A DNA stretch of 11,265 nucleotides from an uncultured Collinsella sp. (GCA_902482615.1 CABTAA010000031.1:1-11265); one strand, 5' to 3'; positions 1 through 7,200 are shown, counted from the first letter of the stretch. The notes: generated by a model from the sequence alone, not told the origin. Numbers and translations: made by a program.

Positions 1-2
1 CA

Positions 3-104
3 GCACTCGCCGCAGCTGGTGCCGGCCTCGTCGCCTACAGCGCCCGCCGCACGGCGCTCGAAACCGACACCGCCAATGAGGTCAATTCGGATAGGCCTCG
101 CTAG
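3..104 (+). CDS. C-terminal tail of a probable LPxTG cell-wall-anchored surface protein (5' end outside window)
   Basis: Only the last 33 codons are present, ending at TAG 102-104. The frame is open from the first bases and reads a small-residue hydrophobic stretch (ALAAAGAGLVAY) followed by SARR and then an acidic/polar tail. That matches the end of a sortase substrate: a membrane-spanning helix followed by a positively charged stop-transfer signal. The LPxTG motif itself would lie upstream of the window and cannot be seen. The tail after the Arg pair, about 17 residues, is longer than usual for such proteins, so a different membrane protein is possible. The gene converges with the minus-strand operon to its right, and both end at the hairpin at 153-190. 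Confidence 0.5.
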   Translation, partial: ALAAAGAGLVAYSARRTALETDTANEVNSDRPR

Positions 105-152
105 CTCCTAGTTACTTTTGTGAGAGACGCCGACTCGGCTCATTGAACATCA

Positions 153-190
153 AAATGGGCTGGTTCTGGATACCCAGAGCCAGCCCATTT
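153..190. terminator. Bidirectional intrinsic terminator between convergent genes
   Basis: A 17-bp stem (153-169 with 174-190) has a single G-T wobble and a 4-nt ATAC loop. The base of the stem is AAA/TTT, so an A-run precedes it and a T-run follows it on both strands; on the minus strand the T-run is TTTT. It lies between the plus-strand gene ending at 104 and the minus-strand gene ending at 195, so it can serve both transcripts. Confidence 0.85.
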
Positions 191-194
191 CGCA

Positions 195-779
195 TTAGAT
201 ATCATCAGGGGAGTCGAGTTCTGCCTCGAGCTTGGCACGGCGTCTTTTCGCCGTGAAAAACGTTGCGCACAGGCCAGCAAACGTGGCCGCGAAAATCGTC
301 GCACCGCAGAACACGCCCGTGGCCAGGTTCGCCAACCAAAAGACGCTTTCGAGCGGTACGATCTGTGCCTCGGCGATACAGCGCATTGCGGCAATAACAA
401 GCGCGAACGCGGCGCCGCTAAGACCGCTGAGAAGCAGGAAATATCCAACAGGAAGATGCTCGGTTTGCCCAAAACGATTGGTGTCGACATAGCCCTTCCG
501 CGTTTGCAGTCCTGCGCAAATCAACATCACGAGAACGAGCCACAAATACATGGCTGCCTCGAACGGCGTTGCAAAGCCATGCGGCATTTCACTGGCGTCG
601 CTGTGAACCCACGCAACCTGTCGAGCTATAAACTGGTAGAAAAAGATCATCAACATGCCAAACGAAAGCAGTACGAAACCAATCTTGTAGATCTTCGCGC
701 TCTCAGCCTCCAGGCGCTCATCCTTTGGGCCGGCATATTCACGCCACTTTTGCACGAGTTTTAAATCTTCAAATTTCAT
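195..779 (-). CDS. Four-helix integral membrane protein of unknown function, partner of the XRE regulator
   Basis: The product has 194 residues. A charged N-terminal region (1-30, with KDERLEAES) is followed by four predicted membrane helices at about 31-52, 73-91, 111-133 and 146-175, and then a basic/acidic cytoplasmic tail (KRRRAKLEAELDSPDDI). No catalytic motif is visible. The charged segment followed by KIYKIGF resembles the small membrane proteins annotated as DUF6773, which sit beside XRE regulators in Gram-positive bacteria; this family assignment is from memory and tentative. The ATG at 779 is preceded by AGGAG, 6 nt away. That Shine-Dalgarno overlaps the stop codon of the upstream regulator (gap 9 nt), so the two genes are probably co-transcribed and translationally coupled. 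The regulator may respond to a signal linked to the membrane protein, but the sequence does not show which. Confidence 0.8.
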   Translation of the reverse strand: MKFEDLKLVQKWREYAGPKDERLEAESAKIYKIGFVLLSFGMLMIFFYQFIARQVAWVHSDASEMPHGFATPFEAAMYLWLVLVMLICAGLQTRKGYVDTNRFGQTEHLPVGYFLLLSGLSGAAFALVIAAMRCIAEAQIVPLESVFWLANLATGVFCGATIFAATFAGLCATFFTAKRRRAKLEAELDSPDDI

Positions 780-788
780 AGCGAACTC

Positions 789-1019
789 CTAAAGAGCGTC
801 AGGGTCGACGTCGCTCTCGTCTTCCCAAAACAAGTCGTTCAACGTAACGCGTAGCGCTTTACAGATTGCCACGCACAAATTGAGCGTGGGGTTGTAGCCG
901 CCCGCCTCGATCAGGCCGATGGTCTGGCGCGTAACGCCCACGACCTCGGCCAAGTCAGCTTGCGAAAGGCCAGCCGCCGCGCGCGCTGCCTTCATGCGGA
1001 GGTTTTTTTTGCCCGGCAC
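789..1019 (-). CDS. Small XRE-family (Cro/CI-type) helix-turn-helix transcriptional regulator
   Basis: This is a 76-residue protein that is almost entirely one HTH_3 domain. The segment AAGLSQADLAEVVGVTRQTI gives helices 2 and 3 of the fold, followed by IEAGGYNPTLNLCVAICKALRVTLNDLFW, the typical end of YozG-like mini-repressors. An upstream in-frame ATG at 1079 exists, but I chose the GTG at 1019 because AAAGGA lies 5 nt before it. The longer start would also begin inside the -10 region of the promoter described at 1068-1096. The inner ATG at 995 has no Shine-Dalgarno. It is the first gene of a two-gene operon with the membrane protein. Inverted TGACAGA-type motifs around its own promoter suggest autorepression. 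Confidence 0.9.
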   Translation of the reverse strand: MPGKKNLRMKAARAAAGLSQADLAEVVGVTRQTIGLIEAGGYNPTLNLCVAICKALRVTLNDLFWEDESDVDPDAL

Positions 1020-1040
1020 GGAGTTCCTTTCGTAGTAATG

Positions 1041-1109
1041 GACAGATATCCGTTGCAACATGACAGAAATATATTGCATCTACCAGGCAGTGTCAACTAT
1101 ATCTGTCAT
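1041..1109. promoter_or_regulatory. Probable XRE operators: inverted TGACAGA(T/A)AT motifs bracketing the promoter
   Basis: ATGACAGAAATATA (1060-1073) overlaps the -10. Its near-exact inverse TATATCTGTCAT (1098-1109) lies directly upstream of the -35. A third, weaker copy, GACAGATATC (1041-1050), lies in the leader. Paired sites on both sides of a strong promoter are the usual arrangement for an autorepressing Cro/CI-type protein. The motifs are seen directly; assigning the XRE protein as the binder is inference. Confidence 0.55.
1068..1096 (-). promoter_or_regulatory. Sigma-70-type promoter of the XRE/membrane protein operon
   Basis: On the minus strand, TTGACA (complement of 1091-1096) and TATATT (complement of 1068-1073) are separated by exactly 17 nt. 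The -35 is a perfect consensus and the -10 matches five of six bases. It points toward the GTG at 1019 and predicts a leader of about 40 nt. Confidence 0.85.
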
Positions 1110-1120
1110 TATGAAAACCA

Positions 1121-1143
1121 TGTCCGACATCGCCATGCGGACA
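1121..1143. repeat. Short inverted repeat TGTCCG/CGGACA in the divergent intergenic region
   Basis: TGTCCG (1121-1126) and CGGACA (1138-1143) form a 6-bp dyad with an 11-nt centre. The same hexamers occur in the large repeats at 1170-1204 and 1241-1275. It may therefore be an outlying half-site of the same operator system, or chance. Confidence 0.35.
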
Positions 1144-1169
1144 TTACAACTTCGGTTCACTATTCAAAC

Positions 1170-1204
1170 TTACTCGGACAGAACCGACTCGGTTTTGTCC
1201 GAGT
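1170..1204 (+). repeat. 35-bp repeat, copy A, of an inverted pair upstream of the DUF234 ATPase
   Basis: This copy reads TTACTCGG, then ACAGAA, then CCG and ACTCGGTTTTGTCCGAGT. It is the inverted twin of 1241-1275: 29 of 35 positions are the same and all differences are in the central six bases (ACAGAA here, TTCCTT in the inverted twin). Copy A is also a near-perfect palindrome on its own: 1172-1187 pairs with 1189-1204 with 15 of 16 complementary and the remaining pair G-T. The hexamer ACTCGG or its complement occurs three times in each copy. It is most likely a protein-binding site. Confidence 0.85.
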
Positions 1205-1240
1205 AATCTCGAGCATAATCTGATTCATGCGATACAATTA

Positions 1241-1275
1241 ACTCGGACAAAACCGAGTCGGAAGGAACCGAGTAA
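1241..1275 (-). repeat. 35-bp repeat, copy B (inverted), containing the ribosome-binding site of the ATPase gene
   Basis: This is the inverted copy of 1170-1204, separated from it by 36 nt. Its six variable central bases read AAGGAA on the plus strand and supply the Shine-Dalgarno for the GTG at 1276, 9 nt further on. The copy ends exactly at the base before the start codon. A possible -10 (TACAAT, 1233-1238) lies just before the copy, without a convincing -35. A protein bound to copy B would cover the probable transcription start and the translation start. Confidence 0.85.
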
Positions 1276-2658
1276 GTGGAATTCATTGGCAGGGAGCGTG
1301 AACTCGCCCGTATTAAGAAAACGCTCAAAGCACCCGAGCAGCGCAATGTTCTCATTTACGGCAGGCGTCGCGTCGGAAAAAGTGAGCTCATCAAGCAGGC
1401 GCTAACGGATTTGTCAGACGTCGCAACGGTCTATTACGAGTGCCGCCAAACCTCCGAGGCAGACAACCTCGAGAGTCTGTCCGTCCTTGTTGCTGAAGCG
1501 CTGAGCTTTCCTCCGCTCGCCTTCACAGGCATCCGCGAGCTCATCGAATTTCTGTTTGCCCAAGCTAAAGACAAGAACAATACCCTCGTTCTCGACGAAT
1601 ACCCCTACTTGAGAGATGCGGTTAAAGGCCTAGACAGCATTCTTCAGACCTCAATCGACGCCCACAGGGAAGACTCACGTTTAAACATTGTCCTGTGCGG
1701 CTCCTACGTTGAGATTATGAAATCCCTCATCGAGCATGAAAGCCCCCTCTACGGGCGAATTGATCTCGCGCTTGAGCTTAAGCCCATGGATTACTTTGAC
1801 GCTGCGAAGTTCTACCCCGCGTTCTCGCCCGAGGACAAGGTGCGGCTCTATAGCGTTTTTGGCGGTATCCCCTTTTACAATCGCCTCATCGATCAATCCC
1901 AAAGCGTACGCGACAACATCATCGAGCTCGTCACGGAACCTGGCGCCCGCTTAGAAAGCGAGGTGCCGTCCTATCTCAACGCCGAGATCTCGAAGATGAC
2001 CAACGCCAACGAAGTTTTCGGGGCTCTCGCACAAGGCTACTCCCGTTGGGGGGACGTGCTGGCACAGTCGCACGTCTCGAGCGGTCCGGCCATGGCAGAC
2101 GTGCTCGACAAGCTCATGTCACTCGAAATCGTCCAAAAGCGTGCACCCATCAACGACCCTACGAACAAGCGCAAGTCTGGCTACTTTGTAGTGGATCCGC
2201 TTTCGCTCTTTTACTATCGCTATGTTTTCCGCAATGCCTCAGCGCGTCAGCTGCTCGACTCGGAAGTCTTCTATGATCGTCACGTCTTCCAAGACTTCGA
2301 GGAAAACTACGTTCCTCATATGTTCGAGGAGATCTGCCGTCAATACCTCGTGCGGCAGAACAGGACCGGCAAGATCGAACCGGCTTTCGACGCCATAGGC
2401 AAGTACTGGTACGACGACCCCGCAAACAAAACGAGCGGCGAATTCGATGTGGTAACGCAAGACCCCGAGGGCTACGCATTCTACGAAGCAAAGTTCCGCA
2501 AATCCCCCATCACGCAAAAAATGGTCGACGAGGAAATCGCCCAAGTCGAGGCAACGGGACTCAAGTGCCATCGCTATGGATTCTTCTCCCGTTCGGGCTT
2601 CGAAGCTGGCGAAAGCGATCGAACCGTCTTCATCGACCTGCCGCAGATGTTTGGATAG
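1276..2658 (+). CDS. DUF234-type (archaeal-like) P-loop ATPase with winged helix and PD-(D/E)XK-like C-terminus
   Basis: The product has 460 residues. It opens with FIGRERELA, typical of the ATPase_2 family (PF01637). Walker A is GRRRVGKS (29-36), Walker B is TLVLDEYPYL (103-112) and a sensor-like CGSYVEIM lies at 141-148. GGIPFY (196-201) is a hallmark of this family. Residues about 245-310 look like a winged helix (EVFGALAQG, SGPAMADVLDKLMSLEIVQKR). The DUF234-like C-terminus has GEFDVV (D391) and FYEAKF (E404, K406), matching the D...ExK core of the PD-(D/E)XK fold, so nuclease activity is conceivable but unproven. The GTG start is fixed by AAGGAA inside repeat B. Cellular role is unknown for the family. 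Base composition looks less G+C-rich than the topoisomerase genes downstream, suggesting separate ancestry. Autoregulation through the flanking repeats is an inference. Confidence 0.88.
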   Translation: MEFIGRERELARIKKTLKAPEQRNVLIYGRRRVGKSELIKQALTDLSDVATVYYECRQTSEADNLESLSVLVAEALSFPPLAFTGIRELIEFLFAQAKDKNNTLVLDEYPYLRDAVKGLDSILQTSIDAHREDSRLNIVLCGSYVEIMKSLIEHESPLYGRIDLALELKPMDYFDAAKFYPAFSPEDKVRLYSVFGGIPFYNRLIDQSQSVRDNIIELVTEPGARLESEVPSYLNAEISKMTNANEVFGALAQGYSRWGDVLAQSHVSSGPAMADVLDKLMSLEIVQKRAPINDPTNKRKSGYFVVDPLSLFYYRYVFRNASARQLLDSEVFYDRHVFQDFEENYVPHMFEEICRQYLVRQNRTGKIEPAFDAIGKYWYDDPANKTSGEFDVVTQDPEGYAFYEAKFRKSPITQKMVDEEIAQVEATGLKCHRYGFFSRSGFEAGESDRTVFIDLPQMFG

Positions 2659-2701
2659 GACAGGACAGGTCCCTCCCGCATTCCAAGCATTCATTATCTA
2701 A

Positions 2702-2717
2702 TCGAACGATTGTTCGA
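2702..2717. promoter_or_regulatory. LexA (SOS) box upstream of the topoisomerase operon
   Basis: TCGAACGATTGTTCGA matches the actinobacterial SOS-box consensus TCGAAC-N4-GTTCGA in all twelve fixed positions. The dyad extends one base further on both sides (2701-2718). It is 98 bp upstream of the ATG at 2816, in the only intergenic gap that could hold this operon's promoter. I could not assign -35/-10 elements with confidence; TATGCT at 2756-2761 is the best -10 candidate. LexA binding is inferred from the consensus. Confidence 0.75.
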
Positions 2718-2815
2718 TGAATTTCGTGTTGGGTGGAATCGTCTGTGGGCTGGGCTATGCTACCTTGACTATCTATATGACTTAAACGCAGCAAAGGAGC
2801 ACCGAGAGAGCGAGT

Positions 2816-4813
2816 ATGGCAAAAAACACCGCAAACTATGGTAACGACAGTATCCGCCAGCTCAAGGACGAGGAGCGCGTACGCCTGCGCCCCGCCGTCA
2901 TCTTTGGCTCGGACGGACTCGACGGCTGCGCGCATGCCGCCTTCGAGATCCTGTCCAACGCCGTTGACGAGGCGCGCCAGGGCTACGGCAAGCTCATCAC
3001 CCTTACCGCCTTTCGCGATGGCTCCATTCAGGTAGAGGACAACGGCCGCGGCTGCCCGCTCGACTGGAACCCCTCCGAGAAGCGCTTTAACTGGGAGCTC
3101 GTCTTTTGCGAGCTCTACGCAGGTGGCAAATACAACAACAACCAGGGCGGCGACTACGACTTCTCGCTCGGCACCAACGGCCTGGGCTCGTGCGCGACCC
3201 AGTACGCTTCCGAATACATGGACGTCACGGTTTGGCGCGACGGCAACAAGTACTCCCTGCACTTTAAGAAGGGCAAGGTCGTCGGCGCCAAAAAGAAGGC
3301 ACTCGAGATTGAGCCCAGCGACGAGAACCGCACCGGCACCACTATCAAGTGGCGCCCCGATCTTGAGGTCTTTACCTCCATCAGCATCCCCCACGATTGG
3401 TATCGCGAGACCATGCGTCGTCAGGCCGTGGTCAACGCCAACGTGACCTTCCACCTGCGCATTGAGGGCGACGATGGCGAGTTTTCCGAAGAGGACTTTT
3501 GCTACCCCAAGGGCATCGAGGACTATGTGCTCGAGAAGGTCGGTACCGACTACCTTACCGAGCCTTTCTTTATCGAGGCCGATCGTCGCGGTCGCGACCG
3601 TGAGGACTTGCCCGACTACAACGTAAAGATCACCGCGTGCATGTGCTTCTCGCGCACCTTCATGATGCAGGAGTACTACCACAACTCCTCCTGGCTCGAG
3701 AACGGCGGCTCGCCCGAGAAGGCTGCCCGCAGCGCCCTCACCAGCGCCATCGATGCTTACATTAAGCAACAGGGCAAGTACAACAAAAACGAGAGCGGCA
3801 TTAAGTGGCAAGACGTCCAGGACTGCCTGGTGCTGGTGACCAACTGCTTCTCCACCCAAACGTCCTACGAAAACCAGACCAAGAAGGCCATCAATAACCG
3901 CTTTATCCAGCAGGCCATGACGGCATTCTTTAAGGAGCGCCTCTCGACCTACTTGATCGAGAACAAGGACGCCGCCAATAAGATCATGGAGCAGGTGCTC
4001 ATCAACAAGCGCTCGCGCGAGAATGCCGAGAAAACGCGCCAGAGCATCAAGACCAACCTGCAGCAGAAGACCGACATGGCCAACCGCGTGCAGAAGTTCA
4101 TCGACTGCCGCTCCAAGGACAAGAGCCGTCGCGAGATCTATATCGTAGAGGGCGACTCGGCAGCAGGCGCCATTCGCACCTCGCGCGATGCCGAGTTCCA
4201 GGGCGTTATGCCCGTCCGCGGTAAGATCCTCAACTGCCTAAAGGAGGACTATCCGCGTATCTTTAAGTCCGACATCATCATGGACCTCATGCGCGTGCTG
4301 GGCTGCGGCGTGGAAATCAAAGACAAGCGCATCAAGAACCTTGGCGCCTTCGACCTGGACAACCTCAACTGGAACAAAGTCATCATCTGTACGGACGCCG
4401 ACGTCGACGGTTATCACATCCGTACGCTCGTGCTCACCATGCTCTACCGACTGGTGCCCACGCTTATCGACGAGGGCTACGTCTATATCGCCGAGTCACC
4501 GCTCTACGAGATCAACTGCAAAGAGAAGACCTACTTTGCCTACACCGAGCTCGAGAAGAACGGCATCCTCAAGGAGATTGGCGACCAGAAGTGTTCGATC
4601 AACCGCTCCAAGGGTCTTGGTGAAAACGATCCGGACATGATGTGGCTCACCACCATGAACCCCGAGACGCGCCGTCTGATCAAGGTGGAGCCCGAGGACG
4701 TCACCAAGATGGAGACCATGTTCAACCTGTTGCTGGGCAACGACGAGGCAGGCCGCAAGCGCCACATCTCCGAGCACGGCAAGGAATACCTGGATCAGCT
4801 GGACCTGCAATAG
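2816..4813 (+). CDS. parE: Type IIA DNA topoisomerase subunit B (topoisomerase IV ParE-like paralogue)
   Basis: This is the 665-residue ATPase/Toprim subunit of a heterotetrameric type II topoisomerase. The GHKL ATPase has the catalytic Glu44 in EILSNAVDEA, DNGRG (75-79) and an ATP-lid motif GTNGLGS (119-125). QTK (354-356) is the transducer lysine loop. The Toprim domain carries EGDSAAG (445-451) and TDADVDG (526-532), the Mg-binding residues, followed by the conserved NRSKGLGE. The sequence is divergent from standard GyrB: GTNGLGS replaces GLHGVGA, and HNSSWLENGGSP replaces the INTPEGG-type segment. It is therefore probably a paralogue beside a normal gyrase gene elsewhere, more likely decatenating than supercoiling. 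The AAAGGAG at 2793-2799 is 16 nt from the ATG; a closer purine run (2804-2810) may help. The A-subunit gene follows after 45 bp. The upstream LexA box suggests DNA-damage induction. Confidence 0.93.
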   Translation: MAKNTANYGNDSIRQLKDEERVRLRPAVIFGSDGLDGCAHAAFEILSNAVDEARQGYGKLITLTAFRDGSIQVEDNGRGCPLDWNPSEKRFNWELVFCELYAGGKYNNNQGGDYDFSLGTNGLGSCATQYASEYMDVTVWRDGNKYSLHFKKGKVVGAKKKALEIEPSDENRTGTTIKWRPDLEVFTSISIPHDWYRETMRRQAVVNANVTFHLRIEGDDGEFSEEDFCYPKGIEDYVLEKVGTDYLTEPFFIEADRRGRDREDLPDYNVKITACMCFSRTFMMQEYYHNSSWLENGGSPEKAARSALTSAIDAYIKQQGKYNKNESGIKWQDVQDCLVLVTNCFSTQTSYENQTKKAINNRFIQQAMTAFFKERLSTYLIENKDAANKIMEQVLINKRSRENAEKTRQSIKTNLQQKTDMANRVQKFIDCRSKDKSRREIYIVEGDSAAGAIRTSRDAEFQGVMPVRGKILNCLKEDYPRIFKSDIIMDLMRVLGCGVEIKDKRIKNLGAFDLDNLNWNKVIICTDADVDGYHIRTLVLTMLYRLVPTLIDEGYVYIAESPLYEINCKEKTYFAYTELEKNGILKEIGDQKCSINRSKGLGENDPDMMWLTTMNPETRRLIKVEPEDVTKMETMFNLLLGNDEAGRKRHISEHGKEYLDQLDLQ

Positions 4814-4858
4814 CAGCAAATCGATAACGACGGCCCATAAGAAGTTCAAGAGGAAATC

Positions 4859-7099
4859 GTGGCAAAGAAGAAGACGAAGAACCAGCCAAAGAAAAAGCAG
4901 GTCAACGCCGAGAACGTCATCGGCCTGCACTCCGAGGTCACCGATCAGCCGATCACGCAGACGCTCGAGGTCAACTACATGCCCTACGCCATGAGTGTCA
5001 ACGTCTCGCGTGCGTTCCCCGAGATCGACGGCTTTAAGCCCTCGCACCGCAAGCTGCTCTACACCATGTACAAGATGGGCCTGCTCAAAGGCGAGCGCCA
5101 GAAGAGCGCCAACATCGTGGGCCAGACCATGAAGCTCAACCCGCACGGCGATGCCGCGATCTACGAAACGATGGTACGTCTGGCCACCGGCAATGAGGCA
5201 CTGCTCGCCCCCTTCGTTGAGTCGAAGGGCAACTTTGGCAAGTACTATTCGGGCGACCTGAGCTACGCCGCCTCGCGTTATACCGAGGCCAAGCTCTCCC
5301 CCATCAGCGCCGAGATCTTCAAGGACATCGACAAGGACCCGGTCGACTTCGTTGACAGCTACGACGGCGCCATGAAGGAGCCACGCCTGCTGCCCACCAC
5401 GTTCCCCAATATCCTCGTCTCGGCCAACAAGGGCATCGGCGTCGCCATGGCGTCCGACATCTGCGGTTTCAACCTCAACGAGGTCTGCACCGCCACGATG
5501 CACTACCTGCAGGATCCCGACTGCGACCTGCTCGAGTACATGCCCATGCCCGACTTCTCGACCGGCGGCGAGATCATCTACCGCCGCGAGGAGATGGAAA
5601 AGATTATCGAGACCGGCCTGGGCAGCTTCCAGATTCGCTCCCGCTGGCGTTGGATTCCCGAAGAGCGCATCATCGAGGTCTACGAGATCCCCTACACCAC
5701 CAAGACCGATGTCATCATCGAGCGCATCGTCAAGCTCTCCAAAGAGGGCAAGGTCAAGGAGATCGCTGACATCCGCGACGAAACCGACCTCTCGGGCTTG
5801 CGCATCGCCATCGACCTTAAGCGCGGCGTCGACCCCGACAAGCTCATGGCCAAGCTCTATCGCTCGACCACGCTGCAGGATTCGTTCTCGTGCAACTTCA
5901 ACGTGTTGGTCGATGGTTACCCTCGCGTTATGGGCGTGCGCCAGATCCTGCACGAGTGGGTCAAGTGGCGTATTGAGTCCACGCGTCGCCGCATTAACTT
6001 TGACCTGGGAAAAAAGTCCGAGCGCCTGCACCTGTTGCACGGCCTCGAGGCGATCCTGCTCGACATCGACAAGGCGATCGCCATCATCCGTGGCACCAAG
6101 CTCGAGGCCGAGGTCATGCCCAACCTTATGCGCGGCTTCGACATCGACGAGACCCAGGCCGAGTTTGTTGCCGAGCTCAAGCTCCGCAACATCAACGAGG
6201 AGTACATCCTCAACCGCACCAAGGACATCGCTAAGCTTGAGGGCGAGATTGCCGAGCTTGAGGAGATCCTCTCCAGCGAGGAGAACATCAAGAAGGTCAT
6301 CAGCGACGAGCTGGCCGCGGTCAACAAGAAGTATGTGATGCCGCGCCGCACGGGCAGGATCGAGCCCCATGAGGTTATCGAAGTAAGCTTGGAGCCCGAG
6401 GTCGAGGAGTACCCGGTCACCATCATGCTCTCGCGCGATGGCTACCTTAAGAAGATGACGGACCGCGTACTCAAAAAGGCGAGCACGCTCAAGTACAAGG
6501 ACGGCGACAAACCCTTTATCGAGTTCCCGTCCTCCAACACGCACGAGCTGCTCGTGTTTACCAACAAGAGCCAGGTGTACAAGTGCAAGGTTGCGGCATT
6601 TGAGGACACCAAGTCGGCCCAGCTGGGCTCGTACCTGCCGACCGATCTTGAGATGGAACCCGACGAGAGTGTCATCTGGGTCATCGACCCCGAGGACTAC
6701 AAGGCCGACGTGTTGTTCGTCTTTGAGAACGGCCGCGCGGTGCGCGTCGCGCTTTCTGGATACGTCACCAAGACCAACCGCAAACGCCTCAAGAACGCCA
6801 TCTACGGCGGCAGCAAGCTGCTGTATGCCCAGGTGCTCAAGGAAGATCGCGACATCGCACTGGTCTCGAGCGACTATCGTTTGATGAACTTCAACACGTC
6901 GTTGCTCAAGACCAAGACGACTACCAACACGCAGGGCGTCCAGGCCTTTACGGCCAAGAAGGGCCGCTCGGTCACCACCGTCGGCACGACCGAGGAGATT
7001 CTTGGCGCCGGCGTCTCGGCCGAGAAGTTCACCGCGCAGAGCCTCCCCTCAGCCGGTGCCCTCATGAAGGAAAACGACATGCCGAGCCTGTTTGACTAG
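4859..7099 (+). CDS. parC: Type IIA DNA topoisomerase subunit A (topoisomerase IV ParC-like paralogue)
   Basis: This 746-residue breakage-reunion subunit works with the ParE-like protein encoded just upstream. The winged-helix/catalytic core spans about 30-500, with PSHRKLLYTM (61-70), the quinolone-determining helix NPHGDAAIYETMVRL (94-108) and the active-site Tyr141 in SRYTEAKL. A coiled-coil/dimer-gate segment follows (about 380-480, EGEIAELEEILSSEENIKK). The remainder is a beta-propeller C-terminal domain. I see no GyrA box (QRRGGRG), so DNA wrapping and negative supercoiling are unlikely, which favours a topoisomerase IV-type role. The residue equivalent to E. coli GyrA Ser83 is Ala99; that equivalent to Asp87 is Glu103. 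A Lys-rich N-terminus (KKKTKNQPKKK) precedes the core. The GTG start has AGAGGA 5 nt upstream. Transcription ends at the hairpin 7137-7180. Confidence 0.93.
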   Translation: MAKKKTKNQPKKKQVNAENVIGLHSEVTDQPITQTLEVNYMPYAMSVNVSRAFPEIDGFKPSHRKLLYTMYKMGLLKGERQKSANIVGQTMKLNPHGDAAIYETMVRLATGNEALLAPFVESKGNFGKYYSGDLSYAASRYTEAKLSPISAEIFKDIDKDPVDFVDSYDGAMKEPRLLPTTFPNILVSANKGIGVAMASDICGFNLNEVCTATMHYLQDPDCDLLEYMPMPDFSTGGEIIYRREEMEKIIETGLGSFQIRSRWRWIPEERIIEVYEIPYTTKTDVIIERIVKLSKEGKVKEIADIRDETDLSGLRIAIDLKRGVDPDKLMAKLYRSTTLQDSFSCNFNVLVDGYPRVMGVRQILHEWVKWRIESTRRRINFDLGKKSERLHLLHGLEAILLDIDKAIAIIRGTKLEAEVMPNLMRGFDIDETQAEFVAELKLRNINEEYILNRTKDIAKLEGEIAELEEILSSEENIKKVISDELAAVNKKYVMPRRTGRIEPHEVIEVSLEPEVEEYPVTIMLSRDGYLKKMTDRVLKKASTLKYKDGDKPFIEFPSSNTHELLVFTNKSQVYKCKVAAFEDTKSAQLGSYLPTDLEMEPDESVIWVIDPEDYKADVLFVFENGRAVRVALSGYVTKTNRKRLKNAIYGGSKLLYAQVLKEDRDIALVSSDYRLMNFNTSLLKTKTTTNTQGVQAFTAKKGRSVTTVGTTEEILGAGVSAEKFTAQSLPSAGALMKENDMPSLFD

Positions 7100-7136
7100 G
7101 TACCACGGCAACGAGACCGTTAGATACTTCGCAAAG

Positions 7137-7185
7137 CGACGAGGCCCGGAGCGCAACGGCATTGCGCCCGGGACTCGTCGTTTTT
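7137..7185 (+). terminator. Rho-independent terminator of the topoisomerase operon
   Basis: CGACGAG (7137-7143) pairs with CTCGTCG (7174-7180). Inside this, CCCGG and GCGCAA pair with CCGGG-type and TTGCGC segments around a CGGCA loop. TTTTT (7181-7185) and further T-rich sequence follow directly. It starts 38 nt after the stop codon. Confidence 0.92.
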
Positions 7186-7200
7186 CTTCTCAACTATTTC

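Noticed and set aside
1170..1275. Terminal inverted repeats of a mobile element
   Set aside because: The two inverted copies enclose only 36 nt with no transposase; there is no matching repeat beyond the ATPase gene. Position at the start codon fits an operator better.
2630..3859. 409-codon minus-strand open frame over the B-subunit gene
   Set aside because: Same antisense bias (Val/Ala/Gly-rich); the plus strand has unmistakable GHKL ATPase motifs here.
5709..6338. 209-codon plus-strand frame inside the A-subunit gene
   Set aside because: A Ser/Arg/Thr-rich out-of-frame reading of the A-subunit gene, with no ribosome-binding site.
4496..6544. 682-codon open frame on the minus strand across both topoisomerase genes
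   Set aside because: It is the antisense shadow of strongly biased G+C-rich codons. It reads Leu/Val/Asp-rich low-complexity sequence without motifs, and spans the end of one clear gene, the intergenic gap and most of another.
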